From contig CAJNDS010002346.1 in NCBI GenBank assembly GCA_905221605.1, positions 1,272,240 to 1,336,239 of the forward strand: a stretch of 64,000 nucleotides of DNA. The letters run 5' to 3'. The DNA is from Symbiodinium natans. Taxonomy: Eukaryota > Sar > Dinophyceae > Suessiales > Symbiodiniaceae. Of the stretch, positions 27,360 through 38,267 are shown piece by piece. Numbering within the stretch: the first letter of the stretch is position 1; each line of letters opens with the position of its first letter. Below the pieces are notes generated by a model. The model searched no databases, had not been told where the DNA came from, and saw only the letters and a list, made by a program, of their open reading frames with translations. Both the position numbers and the translations under genes were made by a program.

Positions 27360-28440
27360 ACCCAGGGTTTGGGGTTTAGGGTTTATGGCTTAGGGTCTAG
27401 GTTTTAGGGGGTTTAGGGTTTAAGGTTTAGGGTTTAGGGTCTAGGGTTTAGGGGTTTAGGGTTTTTGGTTTTTGGTTTAGGGTTTAGGGTTTAGGGGTTA
27501 GGGTTTAGGGTTTTTGGTTTTTGGTTTAGGGTTTCGGGTTTAGGGTTTAGGGTTAGCAAGGTTTTAGGGTTCAGGGTTCAAGGCCGCCAGGGCCGGGCGG
27601 AGTGCAAAGCCCGGTGAAGACCGTCTCAAAGCGTGCTGCAACAAACAAGGTAGAGGGTTTAGGAACCCTACCTTCAGAACCCAAAAACTTTTCGGTTTAG
27701 GGTTTAGGAAGGAACCCTACCTTAAGAACCCCCCCAAAAATTTTTTTGTGTGGGCTACCTAAGAATCCTACAACGGGGTTTTGGAGTCGTGGCCTACAAA
27801 ATCAAACAGGCTTCGGGTCCTTCAGGCAAATTCCCCCAAACCCTAAACCCCCTTCTAAACCCTCTAACTTGGGGAGAAGCAAAGGGTTCAACGTCTGGCG
27901 CTTTTTTTGTTATCTTTGGGGTCCAGGGTTTAGGGTATAGGGTTTAGGGTTCAGGGGTTTAGGGTTTAGGGTTTAGGGTTTCTTAGGAGCAGAGCCTGTG
28001 TGGAAAGGCTTATGCCTTCTTAAGGAAAAACAGCAGGGACCCGGAACCTCAGAAGGGGCCCTTGATTTTGTTCCCCTATTTAACCCCCTATATAGCCTTC
28101 TATAGTAGTGTTAAGCTGCCCTACACTACCCCTAAGGTCCCTTATATGGGTCCCTCCATTTCCTCCAGTTTAGGTCCTGAACCATAAAGCCCCTAAACCT
28201 GAAAGCTTCGGGTTTGTTTGGTTTTTTGTCGTGTTTTTTTTTGGTGGGTTTCAGGGTTTTTGAAGTTTTTGTTAGGGTTTTTTTTGGGGTTTAGGGTTTA
28301 GGGTTTAGGGTTTAGGGCCCCAACCCCAAGAATCCGACGCCAAAGCCAAGAGCACAAACCTGCGGACAGAAAAACAGATCCCACAATTCCGGCTTAAAGT
28401 AAACCCGAAACCCTAAACCTGAAACCCTAAACCCTAACCT
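27360..28440. other. mostly arrays; one weak exon
   Basis: G-strand arrays with TTTTTGG variants 27361-27570 and 27910-27985. A possible exon at 27578-27650 reads RAGRSAKPGEDRLKACCNK. Family E piece 27719-27780; a CCCTTATATGG-rich hairpin region 28055-28165; G/T-rich 28210-28320. Confidence 0.45.
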
Positions 28441-28446
28441 GAACAG

Positions 28447-28561
28447 CAAGAGTGTACCAGAAATGCAAGAAAATTCAGATGCACCCAACCAAGGTGGGTG
28501 CAATTCGCTCTGCTTGGGTCGTTGGCTCCCTGGGCTATCCATCTATGGCTACGCAGTGTAG
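28447..28561 (+). CDS. exon candidate
   Basis: Acceptor TGAACAG; SVPEMQENSDAPNQGGCNS then LCLGRWLPGLSIYGYAV to TAG. C-strand array before and G-strand array after. Confidence 0.55.
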
Positions 28562-28747
28562 TTTAAGGTTTAGGGTTTAGGGTTTAGGGTTTAGGGTTTA
28601 GGGTTTAGGGTTTAGGGTTTAGGGTTTAGGGGTCCAGCATACCCATTCTAAGCCCTACACTGCCGCAGTATAGGGTTTAGGTGCTTGTTTTTTTGAATGG
28701 GTATGTCCCCTGAAACCCTAAGCTAATGCTTGTGTAGTTAATTTCAG

Positions 28748-28830
28748 GTCTGTGCCTGGATTGAGTGGTATGAGCCTCGGGTTCTTTGGGTCCTTACACT
28801 CCCTCAACACTGACCATGCACCCTCTAAGC
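28748..28830 (+). CDS. exon candidate, two frames
   Basis: Acceptor TTTCAG; either VPGLSGMSLGFFGSLHSLN or VCAWIEWYEPRVLWVLTLP. Runs into a degenerate CCCTATAAACC region. Confidence 0.35.
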
Positions 28831-29282
28831 CCTCAAAGCCCTCTAAACCCTACAAACCCCATAACTCCTATAAACCCTATAAACCCCGTAAGCCCCATAA
28901 ACTAATTCCTATCAACCCTATTAACCCTATAAACTCTGTATATATCCTAAAAAACCCCTCAAAGCCCTCAAAACCCAATTTCCTCTCTCAACCCTCTCAA
29001 CCCCCAAAGCAACCATGAACCCTACAAACCCCTAAAATCCGATAAACCCCACAAACCCTAAAAAGCATAAGCCCTATAAACTCTTTTTTATAAATCCTAG
29101 AAACCTATTAAGCCCCTTTAAACCCTCCATCCTAAACGGCTACGCAGACGCCGAAACAAAAAAACCTAAGACCCTCAGCAAAAGCCTTAGGCCCTCCATC
29201 CTAGAAAACCCATAGAGCCTATAAACTCTACTTGCAAACCCTACCCTATATACCCTGTGAACCCTATAAACCCTGTAAATCC

Positions 29283-29405
29283 TACTTGGAGGTTCATGGT
29301 ACTTAGTAACGAATTATAACTGTACTTATAGCCCACTTATACGTCCCTGAAGTGCCCTAAGATGGTGATAATAATTAGTTACAAAGTACCATGAACCTCC
29401 AAGTA
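29283..29405. mobile_element. inverted-repeat insertion, family C
   Basis: TACTTGGAGGTTCATGGTAC ... GTACCATGAACCTCCAAGTA, perfect end arms. Confidence 0.9.
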
Positions 29406-29674
29406 TTCTTAATCCGCTATATAACCCCTATATACACCTTATATAGTCCCTAAGTAGCCCCTAAATAGCCCCTCGAAACCCGATAAAGGGGCCTGTTTAA
29501 GAACCCTGAAAGGCGACACGGCGACACACATCTTTTTACAAAACCTATAAACCCTAAAAAACCCTAAAGAACCCTAAACCCTCCATCCAACAAAAACAAG
29601 ACTGCACACCCAAAACACCCTACACACCCTATAAACCTTGTAAACCCCGTAAACCCTATGAACCCTAAAACTAG

Positions 29675-29775
29675 GTGGGACTTTACTACAACTTTATCAC
29701 TTTATAAGTTCAGGGTTCCTCTAATTTCATATTAAGGGAGCTAAAAGTTAAACTTTTATTGGGGGGTTAAACTGC
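29675..29775. mobile_element. dispersed element, family L
   Basis: GTGGGACTTTACT..ACTTTAT, TTTATAAGTT, GGTTCCTCTAATTTCATAT, AAGGGAGCTAAAAGTTAAAC are shared almost exactly with 56345-56435. Confidence 0.7.
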
Positions 29776-29836
29776 TCTAAACCCTGAACCCTAAACCCTA
29801 AACCCTAAACCCTATGAACCCTGAAAGGCTACACAG

Positions 29837-29911
29837 ACTCCGGCTTTTGGTCCCCCGCACTGCGGGAGCTGGAGCGGCGGGCCCGCGGACGGGACCGTGG
29901 GTGGGAAGGGT
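29837..29911 (+). CDS. exon
   Basis: Acceptor TACACAG; SGFWSPALRELERRARGRD then RGWEGWP. Strong GC and coding look, C-strand arrays on both sides. Confidence 0.55.
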
Positions 29912-30304
29912 GGCCCTAAAACCCTAAACCTTAAATCCTAAACCCTAAACCCTGAACCCTGAACCCTAAACCCTAAACCCTCAACCCTAAACCCCAAACC
30001 CTAAACCCTAAACCCTAAACCCGAAGCCGTAGCTCCTTAGTCTTGTTAGTTTCTTCAGGGCTTGGAGCCATTTTGAGAGTCTAGAGGGTTTTTTTCGGGG
30101 TTAGGGTTTTGAGGGGTTAGGGTTTAGGGTTTAGGGTTTAGGGTTTAGGGTTTAGGGTTTAGGTTGCATAGGATTGATGCGTCTTGAAACGTGGCTTTTC
30201 GGCCTCTAGGTCTTCATAAGATTTAGGACGTTTAGAGTTTGTAGAGATCTCGGCCCAATTTCCTTTAGAAGGCTCCAGGCGTTGCAGGGTTGTCAGTTTT
30301 ACAT

Positions 30305-30405
30305 AGGATAACCTTCAGAACCCCAAGCCTACTTTTTGGAAGGTTGTTTTTACAGAACCTCTTGTAGGAATCCTAGGTAATCTACAGAAAAGCAGGTTTT
30401 TGGGT
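30305..30405. mobile_element. inverted-repeat insertion, family E
   Basis: TTCAGAACCCCAAGCCTACTTTTTGGAAGGTTG ... AATCTACAGAAAAGCAGGTTTTTGGGTTCCCAGG. Confidence 0.65.
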
Positions 30406-30644
30406 TCCCAGGAAGTGTGTGCAGGCTGCTTCCGGTGGTAGGCAGGTCAGCGTAGCCAGTCTTTTGCGCATCACGACCAACAGGAGTGCGTGCGTGTGTG
30501 AGGGTGTGGGCGTGGGTGCTTCGTGTGGGTGTGGGTGTCAAACACCCCCAAAGAGCCTGAACCCTAAATCCTAAACCCGAAACCCCAAAACCCTAACACC
30601 CCTAACACCCCTAACACCCGGGTGTGCAGGGGCATCCTAGATTG

Positions 30645-30795
30645 TAGGGTTCTTAAGGGAGGGAGGTTCATAAGGAATAGGTACATAGGGAACCTTGGGG
30701 AAGCTTAGGGAGCCTTGGGGAGTAGTGGGGAGTAGTAGGGAACCTTGGGTTATGTGCCCTCCTTGAACCCCCTCCGTCAAGAACCCCTATAATAA
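30645..30795. mobile_element. inverted-repeat insertion, family F
   Basis: GGGTTCTTAAGGGAGGGAGG ... CCCCCTCCGTCAAGAACCC; interior repeats GGGAACCTTGGGGAAGC / GGGAGCCTTGGGGAGTAG. Confidence 0.85.
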
Positions 30796-31185
30796 CAGAA
30801 CCCCAAAACCCAAAACCCCAAACCCCAAACCCTAAACCCTCCTTAAGGACCCCATAGTTCGAGCATCACGGCATCCATGGGCTGTGGCGGGGCAAGGTTT
30901 CAGGGACGACCCTCAACCCGAAACCCCAAACCGTAAACCCTCAACCCTCAACCCTAAACCCATGTCAAGCCCGTCTCCCTAAAGCCATGACCTTCTCCAG
31001 AATGATGCCTGGAACCATGGGCTCCTTGTATGGTTCCCTTATCCTTATTATAGGTATCCGAAGTATATAGAGTAGGGTTAAGCGTTTAGGGTTCAGGGTT
31101 CATGGTTTTGGGTTTAGGGTTTCGGGTTTATAGAACAAGGGACCCAAATGAAGGGCCCATACTTGGAAACATTTGGAAACCTTAG

Positions 31186-31274
31186 ATCCAGGATGAGGCC
31201 TGGAATCCGGACGACATTGCCAGCGCAGCCCTCCTCTCTGCAAGGGTGCTGGCCAAGCTCCAGGCGCTTGCGGA
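31186..31274 (+). CDS. exon, helical
   Basis: Acceptor ACCTTAG; NPDDIASAALLSARVLAKLQ then ALAE; GT donor at 31275 into G-strand arrays. The helix pattern is like the exon at 806-899. Confidence 0.6.
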
Positions 31275-31600
31275 GTAGGTTTTAGGGTTTAGGGTTGAAG
31301 GGTTTTAGGGTTTAGGGTTTAAGGGTTTTAGGGTTTTAGGGTTTAGGGTTGAAGGGGTTTCAGGGTTTCGGGCTGAAGGGTTTAGGTTCCAAAGGTTTCA
31401 GGGTTTAGGGTCTCTAGCAGCACCATCACCATGACCACATTCCCACCTCGTTGCGCCCAGCGATAAAATGCACGCCTACACGGCGTTGACTTTGGAACCT
31501 TGGCTTGTGTTTAATACTTCCTGTTTCTCCCCTAAACCCTAAACCCCTAAACCCCTAAACCCCTAAACCCCTAAACCCCTAAACCCCTAAACCCTAAACC

Positions 31601-31768
31601 CTCGGGGAGATGACCATCAACAACTTGCTTTTTCCAGAACGCCTTAGCAGTTTGTTGGGGCATCCTCTCACGCGCAATGTGGCGACTGCTTGGAGACTGA
31701 AGAACAACCCCAAGCCCAGAGCCCAGCACCCGCGAACTCAGGAAGATATGCCTTCTTCCAGATTTTGA
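31601..31768 (+). CDS. exon candidate with stop
   Basis: 56 codons open to TGA 31766-31768; includes MTINNLLFPERLSSLLGHP and RNVATAWRLKNNPK. CCCCTAAA array upstream. A minus-strand frame over the same bases looks less likely. Confidence 0.5.
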   Translation, partial: LGEMTINNLLFPERLSSLLGHPLTRNVATAWRLKNNPKPRAQHPRTQEDMPSSRF

Positions 31769-31863
31769 TCCCCATGGACAAGTTTGAGTTGCATTCCTTA
31801 ATTGAAGGGCCTTAGGACCCTTCAACATCTAGCCGCAGACCGTCGCCCTGGAGCTCCTTCCTA

Positions 31864-31980
31864 AGCCCTAAACCCTAAACCCTAAACCCTAAACCCTAAG
31901 CCCTAAACCCTAAACCCTAAACCCTAAACCCTAAACCCTAAACCCTAAACCCTAAACCCTAAACCCTAAACCCTAAACCC
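31864..31980 (-). repeat. long CCCTAAA array, C strand
   Basis: About 16 units with one CCCTAAG variant. Confidence 0.95.
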
Positions 31981-32097
31981 AGCCCCTTAAACATGGTCCC
32001 TTACCTTCCGAAAGGGGTTCTGACGAATGGGCCCTTGGCTTTTGGAGGGGATGTAAGGGATCGATAGGGCCCCGTAGAACCCTAAACCCTGAGCCCC

Positions 32098-32244
32098 TAC
32101 TTGGAGGTTCATGGTACTTAGTAACCAATTATAACTGTACTTATAACTGTCCTTATAGCCATATTAGGGGCACTTTGGGGGGGCGTATGAGTGGGCTATA
32201 AGTACAGTTATCATTAGTTACTAAGTACTATGGACCTCCAAGTA
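32098..32244. mobile_element. inverted-repeat insertion, family C
   Basis: TACTTGGAGGTTCATGGTAC ... GTACTATGGACCTCCAAGTA with inner AACTGTACTTATAACTG / CAGTTATC arms. Confidence 0.85.
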
Positions 32245-32443
32245 GACCCTGTTCCAAGTTCACTATAGTCAAACTACTCTGAGCCCTAAACCCTGCGACT
32301 AAACCCTAAACCCTAAATCCTAAACCCCTAAACCCCTAAACCCCTAAACCCCTAAACCCCTAAACCCCTAAACCCCTAAACCCCTAAACCCCAAACCCCA
32401 AACCCCTAAACCCAAACCCTGTAAACTCCTCTAAGACCCCCAG

Positions 32444-32530
32444 GCGTCCAAGAGCGCAGATCCCTCCCCCTTGGCGGCCCCTGCCGCATCACTGCTGTCC
32501 TCGGTGAGCAACCTGGCGCTGCAGAGGACG
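32444..32530 (+). CDS. exon, Ala/Ser-rich
   Basis: Acceptor CCCCCAG; ASKSADPSPLAAPAASLLS then SVSNLALQRT; GT donor opens a run of G residues (32532-32550). CCCCTAAA arrays upstream. Confidence 0.6.
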
Positions 32531-32619
32531 GTGGGGGGGGGGGGGGGGGGTTGGGGTTTAGGGTCTAGGGTTTATAAGGTTTAGGGTTTAGGGTTTAGGA
32601 TTTAGGGTTGAACAAGGCT

Positions 32620-32745
32620 TCAGAGGGCCCCCGTTCGGTGCCTCAGAGACTTCAGAAGCTCGCTGGCAAGAGCCGTGCGAACCAGAGCCTTCCTCCATGC
32701 TCGCCTCAGCAACAAGAACAAAGTACCCCTCCCCGCCCCCTCTTG
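32620..32745 (+). CDS. exon, basic, two open frames
   Basis: Acceptor GGCTTCAG; one frame has CLRDFRSSLARAVRTRAFL, the other GPRSVPQRLQKLAGKSRAN. Not decided. Confidence 0.45.
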
Positions 32746-32994
32746 ACCCCTCGACTCTCAAAGCCGTGAAATCCGGTTTAGGGTTTAGGGTTTAGGGTTT
32801 AGGGAAGCACCGGGAGGCATCGCAGCTCTAAAACATCCTCGGCAGCGCAGCTGCGCCAAAACCCTGGACCCTCAAGCCTCAGTCAACCTTCAACAGTCCG
32901 TCCTGAGCCCTGTAACCCTCCAAAAGACCTGAACCCTAAACCCTAAACCCTAAACCCTAAACCCTAAACCCTAAACCCTAAACCCCATCCATAG

Positions 32995-33100
32995 AAGAAA
33001 CACTTCCTGCAACCGCTAAGCGCCAAACTCGGAAATCCACGAGGGTCACCGAGTTTGGCCCGCGGGAGCTGGGGGTGCTTGCCACAGTGGCCTGGCTGGG
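32995..33100 (+). CDS. HPR/FASTK-like exon with an apparent frameshift
   Basis: The frame from the acceptor reads KKHFLQPLSAKLGN. From about 33035 the coding look moves to another frame, STRVTEFGPRELGVLATVAW. Together they look like one helical repeat (F-x-P-x-x-L ... F-x-P-R-E-L-x-x-L-A) broken by a small indel. Either a pseudogene lesion, a sequence error, or a tiny undetected intron. Confidence 0.5.
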
Positions 33101-33633
33101 TCTAGGGTGTATAGGGTTTCCATGCAAGTTTTTTGAGAGTTCAGGGTTTAGGGTTTAGAGTTTGGGGGAGGAGGGGCGGGGGGGGTTAGATTCAGGATGT
33201 AAGGAACCTACTCCCCGAATTCCCCGCAAGCCTCTCGAACTCGCCCACAAGCAACATGCAAGACCCTTACATGTGCATGTAAGTCCGAGACCCCGCCACC
33301 CCAAACCTTAAGCTCAAAACCCTAGACCCTAAGCCCTATGCCCTAAGCCCTAAACCCTAAACCCTAAATCCTTAACCCAATCAACAGGCCTAAGCCTTAA
33401 GCCGCAAAAAGTTCCCAAAACCTATAGCTCCCAAACCCTCACCCATGCAGCGCCACTAACTCGCACATCGCTACAAGCCCAAGACCCAATTCTGCCGTAA
33501 GATCTAAGCCCAAGACCCTATGTACATCCCCTATTATATGTGGCAGAGAGTGCTTGCAAGAAACCTAAACCCTAAACCCTAAACCCTAAACCCTAAACCC
33601 TAAACCCTAAACCCTAAACCCCACCCATACAAG

Positions 33634-33716
33634 CGCCACTGGGAGCTGAGGCCCTCGTGAAGGCCGAGCAAGACACGGGCCGGCTTTTTGCAGCCATGCC
33701 CCTTTGGCCTTCAAGG
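33634..33716 (+). CDS. exon
   Basis: Acceptor ACAAG; LGAEALVKAEQDTGRLFAA then MPLWPS; GT donor 33717. C-strand array before, G-strand array after. Confidence 0.6.
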
Positions 33717-33798
33717 GTCTTCTAGGGTTTAGGGTTTAGGGTTTAGGGTTTAGGGTTTAGGGTTTAGGCCTCAGCAGTCCTAGGCTAAAAGGGCTTAG

Positions 33799-33899
33799 GT
33801 TCGCCCAAGGCGTGTTGTGTGCGATGGCGTCATGAAGTTTCCTGAAGGCAAGTTGCATGTGTGCCGGCAGCTTCAAAGTCCGTCGTTCAAAAACACAGG
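33799..33899 (+). CDS. exon
   Basis: Acceptor GGCTTAG; RVVCDGVMKFPEGKLHVCR then QLQSPSFKNTG; GT donor 33900 opening a G-strand array. Confidence 0.6.
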
Positions 33900-34004
33900 G
33901 TTTAGGGTTTAGGGTTTAGGGTTTAGGTTTTAGGGTTTAAGGGCGAATCACAATGTCACGATCTCCATTGCACGTTGTGAGGTGTATTTTCTAGTTAAGA
34001 CTCA

Positions 34005-34155
34005 CGCGCTGCCTTTGAGGGTTCCGGGTTCCGAGAGCCTGCCCACGCAGGTCGCACCAAGCGCAGCAGCTGATAACACAGGGATCCGACTTCAACCACC
34101 TGGATCTTTGCCAGAGTCCCGCCTGACTTCATGTTACGGGCTTACCGGTTGAGGG
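34005..34155 (+). CDS. exon candidate
   Basis: Open frame ALPLRVPGSESLPTQVAPS and on through RLQPPGSLPESRLTS to a TGA. Followed by poly-G (34224-34256). Confidence 0.4.
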
Positions 34156-34222
34156 TTGAGAGTGGTCTTGGGCAACAACTACGGTTTGCGGTAGTTCTTG
34201 TCTTCGGGTCTCAGCTCAGGGG

Positions 34223-34223
<1 letters not shown>

Positions 34224-34256
<33 letters not shown>
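34224..34256 (+). repeat. poly-G tract
   Basis: About 33 G residues. Other long G or C runs: 22018 (C), 23643 (C), 32532 (G), 35583 (G), 35820 (C), 36780 (G), 39415 (G), 62341 (G). Confidence 0.85.
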
Positions 34257-34262
<6 letters not shown>

Positions 34263-34586
34263 AGTTGGGGCCTGCGTGGAAGGCGAAACCCTAAACCTCA
34301 AAGCCTAAAACCCAAACCCTAAGTCCCAAACCCTAAGAAGCCCCAAGCCCTAAACCCTAAACCCTCAACCCCAACTCCAAGGCACTGAACGTGAAAGTAC
34401 CTAAACCCTAAACCCTAACCCTAAACCCTTAACCCTAAACCCTAAACCCTAAACCCCAAACCCTAAACCCTAAACCCTAAACCCTAAACCCTAACCCCAA
34501 AAGACCCCAAAGCGGGTACCCTTACTATGACGTAGCTACTTAGCTACCAAGCCGAGGCCCGAAACCGTGCATCAGGGTTAAGGGTT

Positions 34587-34768
34587 TACTTGGAGGTTTA
34601 GGGTTTAGGGTTTAGGGTTTAGGGTTTAGGGTTTAGGCTTAGTAACTAATTATAACGGTACTTATAACTGTACTTATATCCATATTAGGGCACTTAAGGG
34701 GCTTATAAGTTAATCATAAGTACAGATATATTTAGTTACTATAGCTAAGTACCATGAACCTCCAAGTA
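34587..34768. mobile_element. family C element with a TTTAGGG array at its left arm
   Basis: TACTTGGAGG then seven or so TTTAGGG units, then CTTAGTAACTAATTATAAC ... TAAGTACCATGAACCTCCAAGTA. The array replaces TTCATGGTA of the left arm. Confidence 0.85.
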
Positions 34769-34779
34769 GGGTTTAGGGT

Positions 34780-35817
34780 ATAGGGCTACCCAGTTTCATG
34801 CCCTACTTTGTCCAGGGTGCTCATCTAGAGTCTCCTTGGGAGTTGTGTGTTTAGGGCTTAGGGTTCTCGTTCAGACAAAGTGCAATGGACTGTTGTTATG
34901 GTTCTAAGGTGGGCATAGTCTAGGGTTGAGGGTTATGGGTTTAGGGTTAGTAAGTCATGCATGTGGCTTAGGGTGGCTCTCAAAGTACGCAACCCCACCT
35001 TAAAGCCCAGCTTGATTCACCCCTGAACCAGGGTTTAGGGTCAGGGTTTGGGGGTTTAGGGTTTGGGGTTTGGAGGTTAGGGTTTAGGGTTTAGGGTTTG
35101 GGGTTTAGGGTTTAGGGTTTAGGGTTTAGGGAGGTTTCAGGCCAAACCCTCGAGACCCGGCACTAAACCCCAAAAGACTCACCGCAAATCTCTGAAACCC
35201 CAAGAGAAGACACTCCAAAGGGAAGGGTCGCCCGTACGAGCCGAACTGCAACTCTTAAGGTCTTAGGGTTTAGGCCCTAAACCCTAAACCCTAAACCCTA
35301 AACCCTAAACCCTAAACCCTAAACCCTAAACCCTAAACCCTCATAGGTTTCAGGGTTGGGGACTTAATCCCTTCCCGCTTGTATTCAACGCACCCCCTAA
35401 TTGTCAAAATACTATCCGGACAATCCTGCCGAAACCGACCCTTTTAAACCCTATTCCGAATTGGGGGGGGGGGGGGGGTCAGGGCCTCAAAAACCTTCAA
35501 GCCAGTCTAAACCATCCCAGAAGATGGCATAGGAATTAAAAACATCCTCTAATTTGAAAAAACGCATTTCGAGTTTCTATTGGGGGGGGGGGGGGGGGGG
35601 GGGGCCGCCCGTTTAATAATAGGGGGAAGGGATTATTTCCTAAGTCGGACAAATCTTCTAACCCACACTTGAAAACTCGATGCCCTGCACAAACATAGAC
35701 CCCGCAATATACGTGTCTACACCCATATACATGTATATGTGTCATATACATAGAAGTGTATGACTATGCAGATGTACGATGTTCTGTATCCCCTCCTTCT
35801 AGAGCGAGTTTGGGGCT

Positions 35818-35851
<34 letters not shown>

Positions 35852-35900
35852 CCCCCCCTCTCCCCCCCTTCTCCCATTCATGGTGGGGTGGGTTTAGGGT
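34780..35900. other. array-rich intron or intergenic stretch
   Basis: G-strand arrays 35030-35130, C-strand array 35276-35342, poly-G 35465-35478 and 35583-35604, poly-C 35820-35850. AT-richer 35690-35770. No convincing exon. Confidence 0.5.
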
Positions 35901-35916
35901 TAGGGCTTCTTTCCAG

Positions 35917-36048
35917 GCATATCCCAAGCTCCTGGTTCAAGAAGGGTTCGGAGCGGGGACAGCGTGGTGGGAGGCCGGGATAGCATCCAAGCTGATGGGG
36001 TTGGCCCCGCGGGGTGTTGAGATACCAAGGGACCGGGGAGCATGTGTG
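35917..36048 (+). CDS. exon
   Basis: Acceptor CTTTCCAG; AYPKLLVQEGFGAGTAWWE then AGIASKLMGLAPRGVEIPR; TAA at 36049. Poly-C and a G-strand remnant upstream. Confidence 0.6.
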
Positions 36049-36154
36049 TAAACCTTAATAAACCCGAAACCAACTTCTTCTTGTAGGTGATTCCTCTGAA
36101 AACCCTTATCGGATTCCGAGGTAACCTACAACAAATTTGGTTCTTGTGGCATAC

Positions 36155-36280
36155 ATGTAGCAAAGGGACCCTAGCTGCCCCAGCTGGGATCAACCCGAGG
36201 CTATTGGCCTCATTGGCTCACTTCGGATTTCGCACGGCGCTGAGCTGCACAATCTCGCAAGCATCGAGCAAGTGGGTTTA
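36155..36280 (+). CDS. HPR/FASTK-like exon
   Basis: NPRLLASLAHFGFRTALSC then TISQASSKW; the L-L-A-S-L-A-H-F-G-F-R pattern fits these helical repeats. It follows a degraded family E element (36062-36150). Confidence 0.55.
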
Positions 36281-36479
36281 TAGGGTTGTGGGTTGGGTTG
36301 CAGCTGGTTTTAAGGTATTTAGAATATTCAGGGTGCCCCGGGTCTTCAGGGCTTTCGGGTATGTACGAGCTTCAAGTGTGGAACCACAGGAACTAGAAAA
36401 AAAACCGGTGCTAGCAACTTATCGTAGCCCTGAACGCTGAACCCTGACCCCTAAACCCTAAACCCTCCTCCACGCGCAG

Positions 36480-36612
36480 GTGACGAGATGCTCCTGAAAG
36501 CCTTGATGTCGAAGGTCGAGCCCCGATTCCACGCCTACGACGCGAAGTCGCGAGACATCGCGCCCCCGGCGCAAGAAGTCTCCGGCCTCCGGAGCCTGAA
36601 GGGCGAGTTTGG
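36480..36612 (+). CDS. exon
   Basis: Acceptor CGCGCAG; DEMLLKALMSKVEPRFHAY then DAKSRDIAPPAQEVSGLRS; donor into a long G-strand array (36605-36695). C-strand array upstream. May belong to the same helical-repeat gene. Confidence 0.65.
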
Positions 36613-36856
36613 GGTTTAGGGTTTAGGGTTAGGGTTTAGGGTTTAGGGTTTAGGGTTTAGGGTTTAGGGTTTAGGGTTTATAGGGTTTAGGGTTTAGCAA
36701 ACGTGAGGCCCCAAAGCACGCCGCTTAGAAGGAATGGGATTGTAGCGAGGGGGTTCCAGGGTCAGGGATCGTTGGGGCTTGGGGGGGGGGGGGGGGTTAT
36801 GGGGTGTTTTGAGGAATCTTGCTTAGGATGCTGTTTGCATGACCATGTCTCATTCA

Positions 36857-36930
36857 GGGGTAAAGACGCCGGTCACGATTTGAAATCATCAGTGCCCGAA
36901 GAACTAGCCCAGCTCATCGGGCCCTCAGCC
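36857..36930 (+). CDS. exon
   Basis: Acceptor CATTCAG; GKDAGHDLKSSVPEELAQL then IGPSAL; C-strand units follow. Confidence 0.45.
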
Positions 36931-37021
36931 CTAAACCCCTTGAAACCGCCTGAAGCCCTAAAATCCTAAACCCTACACCCCGGCCCTAGACCTTGAAACC
37001 CAAAAATCCTAAACTAAGAAG

Positions 37022-37108
37022 TTGGGATGTTTAACAGTCCTTAACAGGGATTAAAGTACCCCTAACTATTATACCGACTAAGGACTGTTAGAAAAAGGGT
37101 GACTATGT
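37022..37108. mobile_element. family D element, short form
   Basis: TTGGGATGTTTAACAGTCCTTA ... TAAGGACTGTTAGAAAAAGGG. Confidence 0.7.
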
Positions 37109-37491
37109 ACCTCATTCGCCCATTCCCTACTCAGAACAACCCTAAACCGTAATCCCTAAACCCCGAAGCCTAAGCCCTAAACCCCAAGCCCCAAACCCTA
37201 AACCCCGAACCCTAAACCCTAAACCCTAAACCCCGAAACCCCTAAAACCCCAAGCCCTAAACCCCTATAACCCTAAAACCCTAAACCCCAAACCCTAAAC
37301 CCCGAAAACCCTAAACCCCTAAAACCCCGAACCCTAAACGGTAAACCCTGAAGTTCTCTGGTCCCTAAACCCCGAACCCTACACCCTAAACCCTAAACCC
37401 TGAGGTTCTCGGGTCCCTAAACCCCGAACCCTACACCCTAAACCCTAAACCCTAAACCCTAAACCCTAAACCCTAAACCCTAAACCCTGAG

Positions 37492-37582
37492 GTTCTCTGG
37501 TCCATGTCCGAGCTGAACTTTACCTGTTCGGAGCACCCTCAGCTCAGCGAGGCCCTGACGGCCCCTTTGGCGCACGACTTGG
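37492..37582 (+). CDS. exon whose 5' edge is copied upstream
   Basis: Acceptor CTGAG, VLWSMSELNFTCSEHPQLS then EALTAPLAHDLG, GT donor into G-strand arrays. The acceptor and first bases (TGAGGTTCTCTGGTCC) recur at 37348 and 37401 within the upstream CCCTAAA array. Confidence 0.65.
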
Positions 37583-37849
37583 GTTTAGGGTTTAGGGTTT
37601 AGGGTTTAGGGTTTAGGGTTTAGGGTTTAGGGTTCAGGGTTCAGGGTTCAGGGTTCAGGGTTCAGGGTTCAGGGTTCAGGGTTCCGGGTTTGGGGGTTTG
37701 CATATCAGTGCGGGTGTATTCAGGTAGCTGTCTACCTACTGGTTCTTCGTAGGGATACCCTTTAAGGGATGCTGTAGACCAGTTCTCAGGGCCACTGCAA
37801 CTGAAACCATTTTGTTTTGGCTGGTTCTAGCCGACCTTGGGTTTAGGTT

Positions 37850-38180
37850 GTAGGGTTAGCCACGAGTGCTGCCCAACAGCCAGGCCGGACGCTTCGAGTG
37901 CCTGAGAGAGAGACAGGTTTTAGGGTTTAGGGCTTAGGGGTTCTGAGAGAGAGAGAGAGAGAGAGGGCTTAGGGGTTTTAGGGGCATACTTGGCTTCCAA
38001 CAACACCCTGGGCCACAAGCCCTCGAAGTGCCCGCCGCGTGGAAGTGAGTCGCAACCTGCGGAAGTTAACCCTCTAAACCCTAAACCCTAGACCCTAAAC
38101 CCTAAACCCTAGCGTCAGGGGACCCATGAGGGGCCAGTGCCCCTGAACGAGGACACCTCCTTGAATTCCAATAGGGATCC
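37850..38180. other. intron or intergenic with microsatellite
   Basis: (AG)n at 37936-37963 next to TTTAGGG units; a weak coding look at 37988-38050 (NNTLGHKPSKCPPRGS). C-strand array 38070-38112. Confidence 0.4.
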
Positions 38181-38267
38181 TGAGTTTGACTCAAGGATAG
38201 TGTCCAGTTGAGCTGCGTTGCTTTAAGCGCTCGAGCATAGGTACTTTGCAGCGGACATTATTATTGT

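Larger units (their letters stand above)
28831..29830. other. degenerate CCCTATAAACC/CCCTAAA region with elements
   Basis: About 1 kb of drifting CCCTATAAA, CCCTCAAA and CCCCATAAA units. Family C element at 29283-29405 and family L element at 29675-29775. No convincing exon. Confidence 0.6.
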
